Program-made: the position numbers and the translations under genes | NCBI GenBank assembly: GCA_031291475.1 | Contig: JARLIY010000127.1 | Span: 1-33,844 of the forward strand | From: Xanthobacteraceae bacterium | GTDB lineage: Bacteria; Pseudomonadota; Alphaproteobacteria; Rhizobiales; Xanthobacteraceae | DNA: 33,844 bases | Direction of reading: 5' to 3' | The notes under the pieces: model-generated | What the model was told of the DNA's origin: nothing | The model's input: the letters and a program-made list of their open reading frames with translations, nothing else | The model's database searches: none | Shown here: positions 32,948 to 33,844 of the stretch, in pieces | Position numbering within the stretch: the first letter of the stretch is position 1 | How the letters are laid out: the number at the start of each line of letters is the position of its first letter

Positions 32948-33138
32948 GGGGACAATCCAATCCGAATGAACGACAAAACGCGACGCTGCGTATTTACGCG
33001 ATTCGCGGCATCCCTGCCCTGCCCGGTTTTACGGCTTTCGCCCGTCATTTGCGCAGCATGGGGCGGTGCTTCATGATAATCTCCAGCGATCCCGGACGCA
33101 TATTTTTCGTCGACGACGAAGCACGAGTTAGACACGCC

Positions 33139-33844
33139 ATGAACGCGCCCCTCACCGCCCATCCGACGCCGCCCTATAAACACACGCCGCTGTTTCCGCT
33201 CGGCAAGGATCAGACGCCTTACCGCAAGATCGAGACCGACGGCATCCGCGTCGAGCGCGTCCTGGGCGAGGAGGTTCTGGTGGTGCCGCGCGAGGCGATG
33301 CGGGCGCTTGCCGAGGCCGCCTTCACCGACATCAATCATCTTCTTCGCCCCGCGCATCTGCAAAGCCTCAAACGCATCGTCGAGGACCCGGAAGCCTCGG
33401 ATAACGACAAGTTCGTGGCTTACGATTTCCTCAAGAACGCCAACATCGCCGCCGGCGGCGTGCTGCCGATGTGCCAAGACACAGGCACCGCGATCGTCAT
33501 GGGCAAGAAGGGCCGGCTCGTCTGGACCGACGGCGGCGACGAAGCGGCGCTCGCCGAGGGGGCGCGCGACGCCTATCACAAGCGCAATCTGCGTTACTCG
33601 CAGCTCGCGCCGATCTCCATGTTCGAGGAGAAGAACACCCGCTCGAACATGCCGGCGCAGGTGGAAATCTACGCCGAGGGCGCCGGCGACCATGACGCCG
33701 AATACAAGTTCCTGTTCATCGCCAAAGGCGGCGGCTCGGCCAACAAATCGTTTCTGTTCCAGGCGACGCCGTCGATCCTGTCACGCGACAGGCTGACCGC
33801 GTTCCTCAAGGAGAAGGTGCTCACGCTCGGCACCGCCGCCTGCC
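33139..33844 (+). CDS. Class I fumarate hydratase, N-terminal part (runs off right edge)
   Basis: The 235 visible residues begin [20 protein letters not shown] and match 4Fe-4S class I fumarases (FumA/B type), which interconvert fumarate and malate in the citric acid cycle. The motif [20 protein letters not shown] near 107-126 contains the first cluster Cys, followed by [37 protein letters not shown] and [20 protein letters not shown]. The other Cys ligands and the C-terminal domain lie beyond the window. The frame stays open to ATG 33073, but the extra 22 residues are not family-like and neither start has a strong ribosome site. Confidence 0.93.
   Translation, partial: MNAPLTAHPTPPYKHTPLFPLGKDQTPYRKIETDGIRVERVLGEEVLVVPREAMRALAEAAFTDINHLLRPAHLQSLKRIVEDPEASDNDKFVAYDFLKNANIAAGGVLPMCQDTGTAIVMGKKGRLVWTDGGDEAALAEGARDAYHKRNLRYSQLAPISMFEEKNTRSNMPAQVEIYAEGAGDHDAEYKFLFIAKGGGSANKSFLFQATPSILSRDRLTAFLKEKVLTLGTAAC

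Noticed and set aside
1..33844. CRISPR arrays, tRNA or rRNA genes
   Set aside because: No regularly spaced repeats and no tRNA- or rRNA-like sequence were noticed on either strand by eye.

Overview
The window reads as a high-GC chromosomal segment of an alphaproteobacterium of the order Hyphomicrobiales (Bradyrhizobium/Rhodopseudomonas/Pseudolabrys-like). The basis is protein recognition (glnD near mutS, purE-purK-rpsU, paired DUF465 proteins, a DUF6455 protein, small PPPPGYY and Gly/Tyr-rich exported proteins), FNR/FixK-type boxes, and two intergenic palindromic repeats of a kind I recall from that order. No rRNA, tRNA or CRISPR array was recognised.

Layout. 1-181: the left end of an IS110-like element. 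Its transposase starts at position 22 on the minus strand and runs off the window. It abuts a broken livG, which is followed by intact livF and a terminator. 1703-10310: mutS, a convergent membrane protein, glnD (PII uridylyltransferase) and a class A penicillin-binding protein. 10361-11281: a DUF6455 protein and a small ABM-like protein, divergent around a perfect FNR/FixK palindrome. 11324-17281: two molybdenum hydroxylase large subunits (an exported IorB-like one and a CoxL/XdhB-like one) on either side of a Bcr/CflA-type efflux pump; no FeS or FAD subunit is nearby. 17410-19892: a small hypothetical gene, purE-purK and rpsU. 20173-25854: TPR lipoprotein, VOC protein, alpha/beta hydrolase, two tiny exported proteins, metallophosphatase, GGDEF protein and two head-to-head DUF465 genes.

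25860-27290 is an accessory patch with visibly lower GC. It has a strong promoter carrying two palindromic operators, a hicA toxin gene broken by frameshifts, an intact hicB antitoxin gene, and a second frameshifted gene of unknown function. 27296-31796 returns to metabolism: a fatty acyl-CoA synthetase, a TauE/SafE exporter and a propionyl-CoA synthetase. 31837-33844 holds a small exported protein, a mini zinc-finger protein, a SET-domain protein and the start of a class I fumarase.

The points most worth following are (i) the IS110 left end with a bridge-RNA-like fold next to a decaying livG, (ii) the hicAB remnant that keeps its operator and antitoxin but has lost its toxin frame, (iii) the two FNR-like boxes, and (iv) two exact 13-14 bp tandem duplications, each ending at a TTG start codon. 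All family names come from recognition of motifs by eye; no database search was run.
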